Assembly (NCBI RefSeq): GCF_004134905.2
Contig: NZ_SDPQ02000001.1
Coordinates: 1,116,001-1,180,000 of the forward strand
Origin: Aeromicrobium ginsengisoli
Lineage (GTDB): Bacteria > Actinomycetota > Actinomycetes > Propionibacteriales > Nocardioidaceae
Length of the DNA stretch: 64,000 bases
Direction of reading: 5' to 3'
A model generated the notes under the pieces. That model worked only from the letters and a program-made list of their open reading frames with translations. It ran no database searches and was not told the DNA's origin. The translations under genes were made by a program, and so were the position numbers. Positions 37,595-45,509 of this stretch are shown here, piece after piece (the stretch's first letter is position 1; the number at the start of each line of letters is the position of its first letter).

Positions 37595-39028
37595 TCAGCA
37601 GGCTGCGCCGAGGTCCGAGCTCTGGTTGGCCTCGCGCGGATCCTTGGTGCCGTCGCTGACCTTGGGGATCGAGAGCTTCGCCTTGGTGATGCCGCTCGGC
37701 ACCGTCGAGCGGCCCTCGGCCTTGTCGATCGCCCGGTCGATCAGGCGGCGCACCTTCGCGAAGTCGGGGTTGCCGGTGTAGATCACCGGCGGCACCAGCG
37801 AGACGGTCGAGACCTTCTGGGTCTTGGCCTTGAGCGCCAGGTCGACGAACACGTCGAGGTCGGACTTCGGGATGTTGGTCGTGAGCAGCGCCTTGCTGGA
37901 GCTGGCGATCTTCTCGACGTTGAACAGCACCTTCTGCGGGCTGAGCTGGTGCAGCATCGCGTTCATGACGCACTTCTGCCGGCCCATGCGCGAGAAGTCG
38001 TCGTTCTGCACGCGACTGCGGGAGTACCAGAGCGCCTGGTCGCCGGTCAGCTTCTGCTCGCCGGCCTCGATCCAGCCGCGAATCGGTGAGCCGATCCCGC
38101 CGATCGCGGTGCGCTGCTGGACGTTGACGCGTACGCCGCCGACGGCGTTGACGAGCTTGGAGAACCCGTGCATGTTGACCATCGCGTAGTAGTTGAGCTT
38201 CAGCCCCGTGATCTCCTCGACGGCGCCCATCGTGGCCTTGAGCCCGGGGTTCTTCTCCTTGAACAGCGACGCGTGGTCGTTGGCCCAGGTGTTGATCGCG
38301 TTGAGGTACTGACCCTCGCCGTTGAAGCCGTGCGGGAACGCCTTGGCCATGACCGACCCCTTGGGGAACGGCACGTTCTGCAGGTTGCGGGGCAGGCCGA
38401 TCAGGACCGTGCGTCCGGTGTTCTTGTCGATGCTCGCAACGGTCAAGGAGTCAGGGCGCAGGCCGCTGCGCTCGGGACCGGAGTCGCCGCCGAGGAGCAG
38501 CACGTTGTAGCGTCCGTCCTTCGGCTTGGAGACGGTGTCCGCGACGAAGACACTGTTGACGAACGACGTCTGCACCGCGACGAGGTGGGCCGCGAAGAAC
38601 AGGGCGCCCGCGGTCACGAAGCAGAGGACGCCGTTGATGCCGGTCATCCAGAGCCGGTGCTTGCGGCGCAGCTCGAGGGGACGCCCCAGGCGCCACGCGT
38701 CGACGATCAAGGCGACCCAGGCGATCGCGCCGGCAATCAGGATCCAGCGGCCGACCGGCAGCAGTGGCGACTCGATCGCCAGGGAGAACAGCTGCTTGCG
38801 GGAGTTCATCGCCAGGAACAGGATCACCGCCCCGACGGCGAGGAAGCCGAGCCACACGCGTACGGCGATGCGGCCGATCCGCTTGTTGCCCATCACGAGC
38901 TGGGCGGAGCCGGGCATGACGAGGGTCATCGCCGTGAGCGTCAGGGCGCGGCGGAACTGGATGCGAGCAGAGGTGTCGGCCGGGCGGGCGTACGAGCCAC
39001 CCATCACGCTCGAGCGAACGTCAGACAT
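37595..39028 (-). CDS. LCP ligase with multi-helix N-terminus, paralogue 2
   Basis: A 477-aa tandem paralogue of the preceding gene with the same layout: a four-helix membrane region (27-160, V-M-P-G-S-A-Q-L-V-M-G-N-K), an LCP domain (about 175-410: LLLGGDSGPERSGLRPDSL, I-G-L-P-R-N-L-Q-N-V-P-F, W-Y-S-R-S-R-V-Q) and a C-terminal Cys (GAAC). The proteins share long identical blocks, so this is a fairly old local duplication. GAGGACACC before the ATG supplies the ribosome site. Confidence 0.9.
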   Translation of the reverse strand: MSDVRSSVMGGSYARPADTSARIQFRRALTLTAMTLVMPGSAQLVMGNKRIGRIAVRVWLGFLAVGAVILFLAMNSRKQLFSLAIESPLLPVGRWILIAGAIAWVALIVDAWRLGRPLELRRKHRLWMTGINGVLCFVTAGALFFAAHLVAVQTSFVNSVFVADTVSKPKDGRYNVLLLGGDSGPERSGLRPDSLTVASIDKNTGRTVLIGLPRNLQNVPFPKGSVMAKAFPHGFNGEGQYLNAINTWANDHASLFKEKNPGLKATMGAVEEITGLKLNYYAMVNMHGFSKLVNAVGGVRVNVQQRTAIGGIGSPIRGWIEAGEQKLTGDQALWYSRSRVQNDDFSRMGRQKCVMNAMLHQLSPQKVLFNVEKIASSSKALLTTNIPKSDLDVFVDLALKAKTQKVSTVSLVPPVIYTGNPDFAKVRRLIDRAIDKAEGRSTVPSGITKAKLSIPKVSDGTKDPREANQSSDLGAAC

Positions 39029-39172
39029 GGTGTCCTCACGTTGGGGAAGAGGCTGAGGCGATTCTCAGTATCCACACAAACTCTCGAGTGGAGGTTGAGG
39101 GCGCGCCGGAGACGGCCGGGAATTTCGGTGGCGGCGCTCGAGCGGCTGCCGGGCGCATGAGCCGAGGTCAGG

Positions 39173-39178
39173 TACGGT
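39173..39178 (+). promoter_or_regulatory. -10 element of the third LCP gene
   Basis: TACGGT, 7 bases before ATG 39186, pointing to a leaderless transcript and favouring this ATG over the GTG at 39180. Confidence 0.45.
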
Positions 39179-39185
39179 CGTGCTC

Positions 39186-40304
39186 ATGTCAGATCAGCGC
39201 CCCGACGGCGAGTACGGGTGGTTGTACGGCGAGGACAAGCCGACCCGCCCGGTGCCCCGCGAGGCCGCCTCCGACCTTCCCCCACCCAACCTGCCGCCGC
39301 CCGGACGCCGCGTCGGCGACGAGCCACCCAGCGGGCCGCGGAAGCCCAAGAAGCACCACAACGGACGCCGGATCTTCGGCATCATCGTGCTCGCATGGGT
39401 CGTGTTCCTGGTCGCCGTGCCGTGGTGGGCCTGGGGCCAGATCGAGAAGGTCGACGCCTCCCCCGCTTCCGGCCGTCCCGCCGAGCAGCCCGGCACGACC
39501 TACCTGCTGGTCGGCTCCGACAGCCGCCGAGGGCTGACCAAGGCGGAGCAGAAGGAGCTCGCGACCGGTGGCGACACCGGTGGTCGCGGCCGCACCGACA
39601 CGATCATGTTGCTCCACACCGGCAGCGGGCCGAGCATCCTGATGTCGCTCCCCCGCGACTCGCTCGTCGACATCCCGGGCTACGGCCGCACCAAGATCAA
39701 TGCCGCGTACGCCTACGGCGGTCCCAAGCTGCTCGTGCGCACGATCGAGAAGAACACCGGGATCCGCGTCGACGACTACATCGAGGTCGGCTTCGGCGGC
39801 CTCGTCAAGGTCGTCGACTCCCTCGGCGGGATCACGATCTGCCCCAAGGAACGCATCAAGGACAAGGACTCCGGCCTCGACGTCCAGAAGGGCTGCCAGA
39901 CCGCCAACGGCCGGGTCGCCCTCGCCTACTCGCGCAACCGGCACTCGTACGCGACGCAGGACATCCAGCGGGTGCAGAGTCAGCGCGAGGTGCTCGGCTC
40001 GATCGCTGACAAGGCCAAGTCGCCGTGGACCGTGCTCAACCCGTTCCGTTATGTCAGCGTCGCCAAGGGCGCCTCGGGCTCCCTGCGCATCGGCGACGAC
40101 GTCAGTCCCCTGGCGCTCTTCAAGTTCGCACTCGCCCTGTCGGCCTCGATGGGCGGCGGCGGGCTCAACTGCACCGTGCCGCTGAAGGACTTCGCGGTCA
40201 CCTGGGATCCCGAGCGGGCGCCCAAGATGTTCGACTACATCAAGCGGGATCGCACCGACCAGATCGGCAGCCTGTGCACCAAGGACGGCCTGCCCAAGTC
40301 CTAG
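39186..40304 (+). CDS. LCP family glycopolymer ligase, classical form
   Basis: A 372-aa LCP protein of the usual type: a Pro-rich cytoplasmic tail (1-60), a single membrane helix (about 62-84), then the LCP domain with VGSDSRRGL, G-R-G-R-T-D-T-I-M-L, SLPRDSLVDIPGYGRTKINAAY, and Y-S-R-N-R-H-S. It differs from the two tandem paralogues in topology and lacks their C-terminal Cys. It is divergent from paralogue 2. It probably attaches a glycopolymer to peptidoglycan. Confidence 0.92.
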   Translation: MSDQRPDGEYGWLYGEDKPTRPVPREAASDLPPPNLPPPGRRVGDEPPSGPRKPKKHHNGRRIFGIIVLAWVVFLVAVPWWAWGQIEKVDASPASGRPAEQPGTTYLLVGSDSRRGLTKAEQKELATGGDTGGRGRTDTIMLLHTGSGPSILMSLPRDSLVDIPGYGRTKINAAYAYGGPKLLVRTIEKNTGIRVDDYIEVGFGGLVKVVDSLGGITICPKERIKDKDSGLDVQKGCQTANGRVALAYSRNRHSYATQDIQRVQSQREVLGSIADKAKSPWTVLNPFRYVSVAKGASGSLRIGDDVSPLALFKFALALSASMGGGGLNCTVPLKDFAVTWDPERAPKMFDYIKRDRTDQIGSLCTKDGLPKS

Positions 40305-40315
40305 TGCGGCCCCGA

Positions 40316-40321
40316 TAGGTT
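40316..40321 (+). promoter_or_regulatory. -10 element of dapD
   Basis: TAGGTT, 7 bases before ATG 40329, inside the 24-base gap after the LCP stop; no ribosome site is visible, so a leaderless transcript is likely. Confidence 0.5.
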
Positions 40322-40328
40322 TGTCGGC

Positions 40329-41273
40329 ATGACTTCTGCGGATCATCCCGGCGCGTACGCCTATGGCGTCGCCACGTTGACCTTGGACGGCACGGTCCTC
40401 GACGTCTGGTATCCCGAGCCCCGGCTCGGCACGGCACCTGACGCCGATCCCGAGCCGAGCGAGCTGACCGCGCTGACCGGGGAAGACGCGATCCGCGCCG
40501 TGCACAAGGTCGTCGTGCACACCACGATCGACGACCTGCAGGCGCCACCCACCGACGCGTACGACGTCTACCTGCGTCTGCACCTGCTGTCGCACCGGCT
40601 CGTCGCGCCCCACGGCCAGAACCTCGACGGCATCTTCGGGCTGCTGACCAACGTCGTCTGGACGTCGCTCGGCCCCTGCCCCGTCGACGGCTTCGAGGCG
40701 ATCCGCGCCCGGGCCCGCGGCGCCGGCCTGCACGTCCAGGTGACGAGCATCGACAAGTTCCCTCGCATGACCGACTACGTCATCCCGTCCGGAGTCCGCA
40801 TCGGCGACGCCGACCGCGTACGCCTCGGTGCCCACCTGGCCGAGGGCACGACGGTGATGCACGAGGGCTTCGTCAACTACAACGCCGGGACGCTCGGCAC
40901 CGCGATGGTCGAGGGCCGCATCTCGGCCGGCGTCACGGTCGGCAACGGCTCGGACGTCGGCGGCGGCGCGTCGATCATGGGCACCCTGTCCGGTGGCGGC
41001 AAGGCCGTCATCACGGTCGGCGAGAACAGCCTGATCGGCGCCAACGCCGGCATCGGCATCTCGCTCGGCAACGACTGCGTCGTCGCCGCCGGCACCTATG
41101 TCACGGCGGGCTCCAAGGTGACGATGCCCGACGGGTCCGTCATCAAGGCGTCGGAGCTGTCCGGGCAGGACGGCATCTTGTTCCTGACCAACAGCCAGAG
41201 CGGCGCGATCGAGGCGCGGCCGCGCGGCGAGCGTACGGGCATCGAGCTCAACGCCGATCTGCACGCGAACTGA
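40329..41273 (+). CDS. dapD: Tetrahydrodipicolinate N-succinyltransferase
   Basis: A 314-aa DapD of the actinobacterial type, adding succinyl from succinyl-CoA to tetrahydrodipicolinate in lysine/meso-DAP synthesis. The N-terminal domain (1-135) is followed by a left-handed beta-helix (about 150-270) with hexapeptide repeats such as [19 protein letters not shown]. The active-site block M-V-E-G-R-I is intact. dapC lies 0.8 kb downstream on the other strand. Confidence 0.96.
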   Translation: MTSADHPGAYAYGVATLTLDGTVLDVWYPEPRLGTAPDADPEPSELTALTGEDAIRAVHKVVVHTTIDDLQAPPTDAYDVYLRLHLLSHRLVAPHGQNLDGIFGLLTNVVWTSLGPCPVDGFEAIRARARGAGLHVQVTSIDKFPRMTDYVIPSGVRIGDADRVRLGAHLAEGTTVMHEGFVNYNAGTLGTAMVEGRISAGVTVGNGSDVGGGASIMGTLSGGGKAVITVGENSLIGANAGIGISLGNDCVVAAGTYVTAGSKVTMPDGSVIKASELSGQDGILFLTNSQSGAIEARPRGERTGIELNADLHAN

Positions 41274-41275
41274 AA

Positions 41276-42100
41276 GTGCGGTTTCGCTGGTTCGTCGTTC
41301 TCGGGCTCGTCGTCGCGACGATCCTGGTGGCCACGGTGCTGCGCGACCGCAAGCCGCTGCGGACCGAGTTCTGCGTCGCCGAGGTCGGCAAGGTCAGGGC
41401 CGAGATCGACCTCGAGCAGGCCCGGTGGGCGTCGTTGATGGCGGCGATCTCACAGCACCGCGGCCTGCCTCCGCGCGCCACCTCGATCGCGATCGCCACG
41501 GCGTTCCAGGAGTCCAAGATCCACAACATCGACTACGGCGACCGCGACTCCGTGGGACTGTTCCAGCAGCGGACCTCGCAGGGCTGGGGCACGGTCAAGC
41601 AGATCAGCGACCCGCACTACTCGATCGGCCGGTTCTACGACGCCCTCGTCAAGGTCAGGGGCTATCAGTCGATGCCGATCACCGAGGCCGCACAGAAGGT
41701 GCAGCGCTCTGCGTTCCCCGGTGCGTACGCCAAGCACGAGGACTACGCTCGCGCGCTCGCCTCGGCGCTCCGCGGCTACAGCCCGGCGCGGTTCACCTGC
41801 CAGATCAACCCCAGGGGCAGCGGGACGATCACCCGGGTCACGGCGGACGTCAAGACGGCCTTCGGCGCCATCCCGTTCAGCACGAACGGTGACGACGCGT
41901 CCTACCCGCTCACCGGCAAGGCCTCGGACGTCAAAGCCCGGGGCTGGGCGCTCGCGCACTACCTCGTCGGCAACGCGTCGCGCCTGCGGATCACCGACAT
42001 CTCGTTCGGCAACCGCGAGTGGAGCGCCGAGGACTCCGACCGGGGCTGGACCGCCCGCTCCGGCACCGACTCCGACACCGTGCGCGTCTCGACGAACTGA
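41276..42100 (+). CDS. Membrane-anchored lytic-transglycosylase-like protein
   Basis: A 274-aa protein: N-terminal anchor (5-22), extracytoplasmic domain (30-185) with AFQESKIHNI (candidate catalytic E79) and G-L-F-Q-Q-R (94-99), matching the ES and GLMQ motifs of goose-lysozyme/SLT folds. A C-terminal domain (about 185-274) closes with W-S-A-E-D-S-D-R-G-W. Similar actinobacterial proteins have been mislabelled heavy metal transporter. GTG start 2 bases after dapD stop, so probably co-transcribed. Peptidoglycan cleavage is inferred, not shown. Confidence 0.72.
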   Translation: MRFRWFVVLGLVVATILVATVLRDRKPLRTEFCVAEVGKVRAEIDLEQARWASLMAAISQHRGLPPRATSIAIATAFQESKIHNIDYGDRDSVGLFQQRTSQGWGTVKQISDPHYSIGRFYDALVKVRGYQSMPITEAAQKVQRSAFPGAYAKHEDYARALASALRGYSPARFTCQINPRGSGTITRVTADVKTAFGAIPFSTNGDDASYPLTGKASDVKARGWALAHYLVGNASRLRITDISFGNREWSAEDSDRGWTARSGTDSDTVRVSTN

Positions 42101-42103
42101 GCG

Positions 42104-43210
42104 TCAGGCGGTCAGGCGGGAGACGGCCTGGGCGACGCGCTCGTCGGTCGCGGTGAACGCCGCGCGTACGTGCTGGGAGCCCGCGGCGCCGTAGAAGTCG
42201 CCCGGTGCCGCCAGGATGCCGCGCTCGGCGAGCCAGTCGATCGTGTCGCGGCACGGCTCACCGCGGGTCATCCAGAGGTAGAGCGCACCTTCGGAGTGCT
42301 CGACGCTGAACCCGACCGACTCGAACGCCTGGCGCAGGTCGTGGCGCCGTGCGGCGTAGGTCTTGCGTTGCACGTTGACGTGCTCGTCGTCGGCGAGGGC
42401 CGCCGCCATCGCCGCCTGGACAGGCGTGGGCACCATGAAGCCGAGGTGCTTGCGGACCTCGAGCAGCTCGCTGACGACGGCCTGGTCACCAGTGACGAAC
42501 GCGTCGCGGTAGCCAGCAAGGTTGGACCGCTTGGACAACGAGTGCACCGCGAGGATGCCGTCAGTCGAGCCGCCACTGATGTCCGGGTGGAGGACCGAGT
42601 AGGGCGTGCCCTCCCAGGCGAACTCCAGGTAGCACTCGTCGGAGACCACGAGCGTGCCACGCTCGCGGGCCCAGTCGACGACCTTGCGGAGGTGGTCGGG
42701 CGGCAGGATGCGGCCGGACGGGTTGGCCGGCGAGTTGAGGTAGATGATCGCCGGCACGCGCGGGCCGAGCGACAGCGTCGAGTCGGTCGCCACGACCTCG
42801 CAACCGGCATAGCGGGCGCCCACCTCGTACGTCGGATAGGCCAGCTCCGGGACGACGATCAGGTCGTCGGCGCCGAGGCCGAGCTGCATCGGCAAGTTGG
42901 CGATGAGCTCCTTGGAGCCGACCGTCGGGAGCACCTGGGAAGCGCTGAGCCCACTCACCTCGAAGCGGCGTTCGATCCAGTCGACCGCAGCCTGGCGCAA
43001 CGACTCAGGCCCGAACACCGTCGGATAGCCCGGAGCGTCGGCCCACGCGATGAGCGCCTCACGGGCGACGTCGGGCGTGGGGTCGACCGGCGTGCCGATC
43101 GAGAGGTCGACCAGGCCACCGGGATGTGCGGTGCCGCGGGCCTTGGCGGCCGCCAGGGTGTCCCACGGGAAGTCCGGGAACTTCGCCGAGACGTTGCCTC
43201 GCTGTCCCAT
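42104..43210 (-). CDS. dapC: Succinyldiaminopimelate aminotransferase
   Basis: A 368-aa fold-type-I aminotransferase of the actinobacterial DapC group, converting N-succinyl-2-amino-6-oxopimelate to N-succinyl-DAP. PLP lysine K227 is in H-S-L-S-K-R-S-N-L-A-G-Y-R; N159 in N-S-P-A-N-P-S-G and D191 hold the cofactor. The start at 43210 lies 10 bases after the fdxA stop; GTG 43192 is an alternative. fdxA-dapC coupling is usual in actinobacteria. Confidence 0.93.
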   Translation of the reverse strand: MGQRGNVSAKFPDFPWDTLAAAKARGTAHPGGLVDLSIGTPVDPTPDVAREALIAWADAPGYPTVFGPESLRQAAVDWIERRFEVSGLSASQVLPTVGSKELIANLPMQLGLGADDLIVVPELAYPTYEVGARYAGCEVVATDSTLSLGPRVPAIIYLNSPANPSGRILPPDHLRKVVDWARERGTLVVSDECYLEFAWEGTPYSVLHPDISGGSTDGILAVHSLSKRSNLAGYRDAFVTGDQAVVSELLEVRKHLGFMVPTPVQAAMAAALADDEHVNVQRKTYAARRHDLRQAFESVGFSVEHSEGALYLWMTRGEPCRDTIDWLAERGILAAPGDFYGAAGSQHVRAAFTATDERVAQAVSRLTA

Positions 43211-43220
43211 CAGGTGGCGT

Positions 43221-43544
43221 CTAGTCCTGGGGCTGCGGGGGCAGTGCCGCGATCAGCGGGTGGTCCTTGTCGATCACGCCGAGCTTGGCCGCACCACCGG
43301 GCGAACCGATGTCGTCGAAGAAGTCGACGTTGGCGGTGTAGTAGTCCTTCCACTCCGGCGGCGTGTCGTCCTCGTAGAAGATCGCCTCGACGGGGCACAC
43401 CGGCTCGCACGCACCGCAGTCGACGCACTCGTCGGGGTGGATGTAGAGCATCCGCTTGCCCTCGTAGATGCAGTCCACGGGACATTCGTCCACACAAGCG
43501 CGGTCCTTGAGGTCCACACACGGCTGGGCGATCACGTACGTCAC
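43221..43544 (-). CDS. fdxA: 7Fe ferredoxin
   Basis: A 107-aa ferredoxin with one [3Fe-4S] and one [4Fe-4S] cluster (C-x7-C-x3-C-P and C-x2-C-x2-C-x3-[16 protein letters not shown] and [13 protein letters not shown]). The GTG at 43544 (VTYVIAQPC) is chosen over ATG 43550: the ribosome site GGAG is 8 bases from GTG but only 2 from ATG, and the resulting length equals that of relatives. It transfers electrons in the cytoplasm; partner unknown. Confidence 0.95.
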   Translation of the reverse strand: MTYVIAQPCVDLKDRACVDECPVDCIYEGKRMLYIHPDECVDCGACEPVCPVEAIFYEDDTPPEWKDYYTANVDFFDDIGSPGGAAKLGVIDKDHPLIAALPPQPQD

Positions 43545-43639
43545 GAGCATTTCTCCTTCAAGGGACTGGGCTCTAGTATCACGCCTCCACCCCGGCTCCC
43601 GCACATGAGGTCCACCTCATGACATGGAAGGCTTGGGAC

Positions 43640-44608
43640 ATGACTCTGGACGCCGCCTCGATCGGGCAACGTATCGTCGTCCGCCACGTCGTGGGCGGCA
43701 CCGGACCGTCGGGCGGACCCGCCATGAGCGACGTCATCGGGCGGGTGCGCGCCGTCGACGAGAACAGCGTGACGTTGGAGCGCAGGGACGGGCGTACGCA
43801 GGTCGTCGTGCTCTCGGACGTCGTGACGTGGAAGCCGGTCCCCGATCGCCCGCTGAGGCGCCGTCGCGCCGCGGACGTCAGCGCCGACGAGCTGACCCGC
43901 ATCACGTCGCTGGGCTGGCCCGCGATCGAGTCGGTCCAGCTCGGCGAGTGGGAGCTGCGCACGTCACGGCGGTTCACCGGCCGGGCCAACTCGGTCGCGG
44001 TGCACGGCGACCCCGGTGTCGGTCTCGACGTCGCGCTCGACCGGGTGCTGGAGTTCTATGGCTCGCACGACGTCCCGGCGCTCGCCCAGGTCGTCGTCGG
44101 TTCGGCGGCCGAGCGCGACTTCCTCGACGCCCGCTGGACGCCGATGGCGGGCTATCACGGTGGTGCCGTCGTGCAGGTCGCCGACCTCGACCCCGCGTAC
44201 GACACCGATGGTGCCGCCCGCATCGCCCCGACCGCCGACGACGACTGGCTGGCCAACTACGGCCGCGTCAACGATCCGGCGGCCGCTCGTGCCGTGCTGG
44301 AGGGCCCGGCCACGGTCGGCTTCGTCTCGATCGGCTCCCCCGCCGTCGCGATCGGTCGGGTCGTCGTCACCGGCGAGTGGGCGGGGATCGCGTGCGTCGA
44401 GGTCGCTCCGGACCAGCGCCGGCGGGGCCTGGCCCGACGGGTCGTCGAGACGTCGCTCGCCTGGGCCGTCGAGCGCGGTGCCGACAAGGCGTATCTGCAG
44501 ACGATGCGCACCAACCACGCGGCGCTCGCGCTCTACGAGCCGTACGGATTCGTCGACCACCACGACTACCGCTACCTCGAGCCCGGGACCACAGCGCCCG
44601 CACAGTGA
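43640..44608 (+). CDS. GNAT acetyltransferase, Rv0428c-like
   Basis: A 322-aa protein: an N-terminal SH3-like barrel (about 1-75, G-Q-R-I-V-V-R-H, V-T-L-E-R-R-D-G) and a C-terminal GNAT domain (about 190-320) with the acetyl-CoA loop Q-R-R-R-G-L-A-R-R at about 257-265 and Y-L-Q-T-M-R-T-N-H-A-A-L-A-L-Y-E. Architecture fits the actinobacterial Rv0428c family. The ATG at 43640 is preferred because GAAGG lies 8 bases before it. Acceptor unknown. Confidence 0.88.
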   Translation: MTLDAASIGQRIVVRHVVGGTGPSGGPAMSDVIGRVRAVDENSVTLERRDGRTQVVVLSDVVTWKPVPDRPLRRRRAADVSADELTRITSLGWPAIESVQLGEWELRTSRRFTGRANSVAVHGDPGVGLDVALDRVLEFYGSHDVPALAQVVVGSAAERDFLDARWTPMAGYHGGAVVQVADLDPAYDTDGAARIAPTADDDWLANYGRVNDPAAARAVLEGPATVGFVSIGSPAVAIGRVVVTGEWAGIACVEVAPDQRRRGLARRVVETSLAWAVERGADKAYLQTMRTNHAALALYEPYGFVDHHDYRYLEPGTTAPAQ

Positions 44609-44637
44609 AGGCACGGCGGGCGCCCAGCCGCCGCCCG

Positions 44638-44643
44638 TACGGT
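44638..44643 (+). promoter_or_regulatory. -10 element of the dioxygenase-like gene
   Basis: TACGGT, 6 bases before ATG 44650. A GAAGG ribosome site lies between them, so either leaderless or leadered initiation is possible. Confidence 0.35.
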
Positions 44644-44649
44644 GAAGGC

Positions 44650-45495
44650 ATGACCCACGATCACGACGGCCCTCACGAGCACGACCTCGGCCTGTCCCAC
44701 GACCTGCCGACCCTGCTGAACCGCCGGCGCGCCCTCGGCCTGCTGACCGGTGCGGGCCTGGCGGCCGCGCTGGCGGCGTGCAGCGGCAGCGACTCGTCGG
44801 GATCCCCGGCCACGACGTCGACCCCCTCCACGTCCGCCTCGACGTCCGCGGGAAGCACCTCGACCGTCACGGACGAGGTGCCCGAGGAGACCGGTGGACC
44901 GTTCCCCGGCGACGGGTCGAACGGGGTCAACGTGCTGACCGAGAGCGGGGTCGTGCGCAGCGACATCCGGTCGAGCTTCGGCGGCACCAGCACGACCGCC
45001 GAAGGAGTCACCGCGAAGCTCGAGATGACAATCTTCGACCTGAGCGGCAGCGCCGTCACACCGTACGAGGGTGCGGCCGTCTACGTCTGGCACTGCGACC
45101 GTGAAGGCCGCTACTCGATGTACGACTCGGAGATCGCCGACGAGAACTACCTGCGCGGTGTGCAGGCCGCCGACACCGACGGCAAGCTGGTGTTCACGAC
45201 GACCTTTCCCGGTGCCTACAGCGGGCGTTGGCCGCACATCCACTTCGAGGTCTACAAGACCGCCGCCGACGCCCAGAAGACGACCGGCAAGCTCCGCACC
45301 TCGCAGATCGCCCTGCCGGAGGATGTCTGCAAGCAGGTCTACGCGACCTCGGGCTACGAGCAGAGCGTCACGAACCTGTCGCAGACGTCCCTGGACAGCG
45401 ACATGGTCTTCAGCGACGGCTACTCGTTGCAGATGGCGACCGTGACCGGTACACCCGACGACGGCCTGACGATCCAGCTCAACGTCGCGGTCTGA
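44650..45495 (+). CDS. Tat-exported lipoprotein with intradiol dioxygenase domain
   Basis: A 281-aa protein. Its signal has the twin arginine N-R-R-R-A-L-G-L followed by lipobox L-A-A-C44, then a Ser/Thr linker (45-75). The intradiol ring-cleavage dioxygenase domain (about 80-270) keeps iron-ligand candidates: Y-V-W-H-C-D-R-E-G-R-Y-S-M-Y and H-I-H in WPHIHFEVYK. Tat export fits a metalloenzyme folded in the cytoplasm. Activity on catechols or lignin-type compounds outside the cell is an inference. Confidence 0.87.
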   Translation: MTHDHDGPHEHDLGLSHDLPTLLNRRRALGLLTGAGLAAALAACSGSDSSGSPATTSTPSTSASTSAGSTSTVTDEVPEETGGPFPGDGSNGVNVLTESGVVRSDIRSSFGGTSTTAEGVTAKLEMTIFDLSGSAVTPYEGAAVYVWHCDREGRYSMYDSEIADENYLRGVQAADTDGKLVFTTTFPGAYSGRWPHIHFEVYKTAADAQKTTGKLRTSQIALPEDVCKQVYATSGYEQSVTNLSQTSLDSDMVFSDGYSLQMATVTGTPDDGLTIQLNVAV

Positions 45496-45509
45496 GTTGC
45501 GGTGATCAG

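Noticed and set aside
42104-43210. A separate small gene between dapC and fdxA
   Set aside because: The gap is 10 bases; the apparent extra residues are an extended N-terminus or GTG 43192 choice of dapC.
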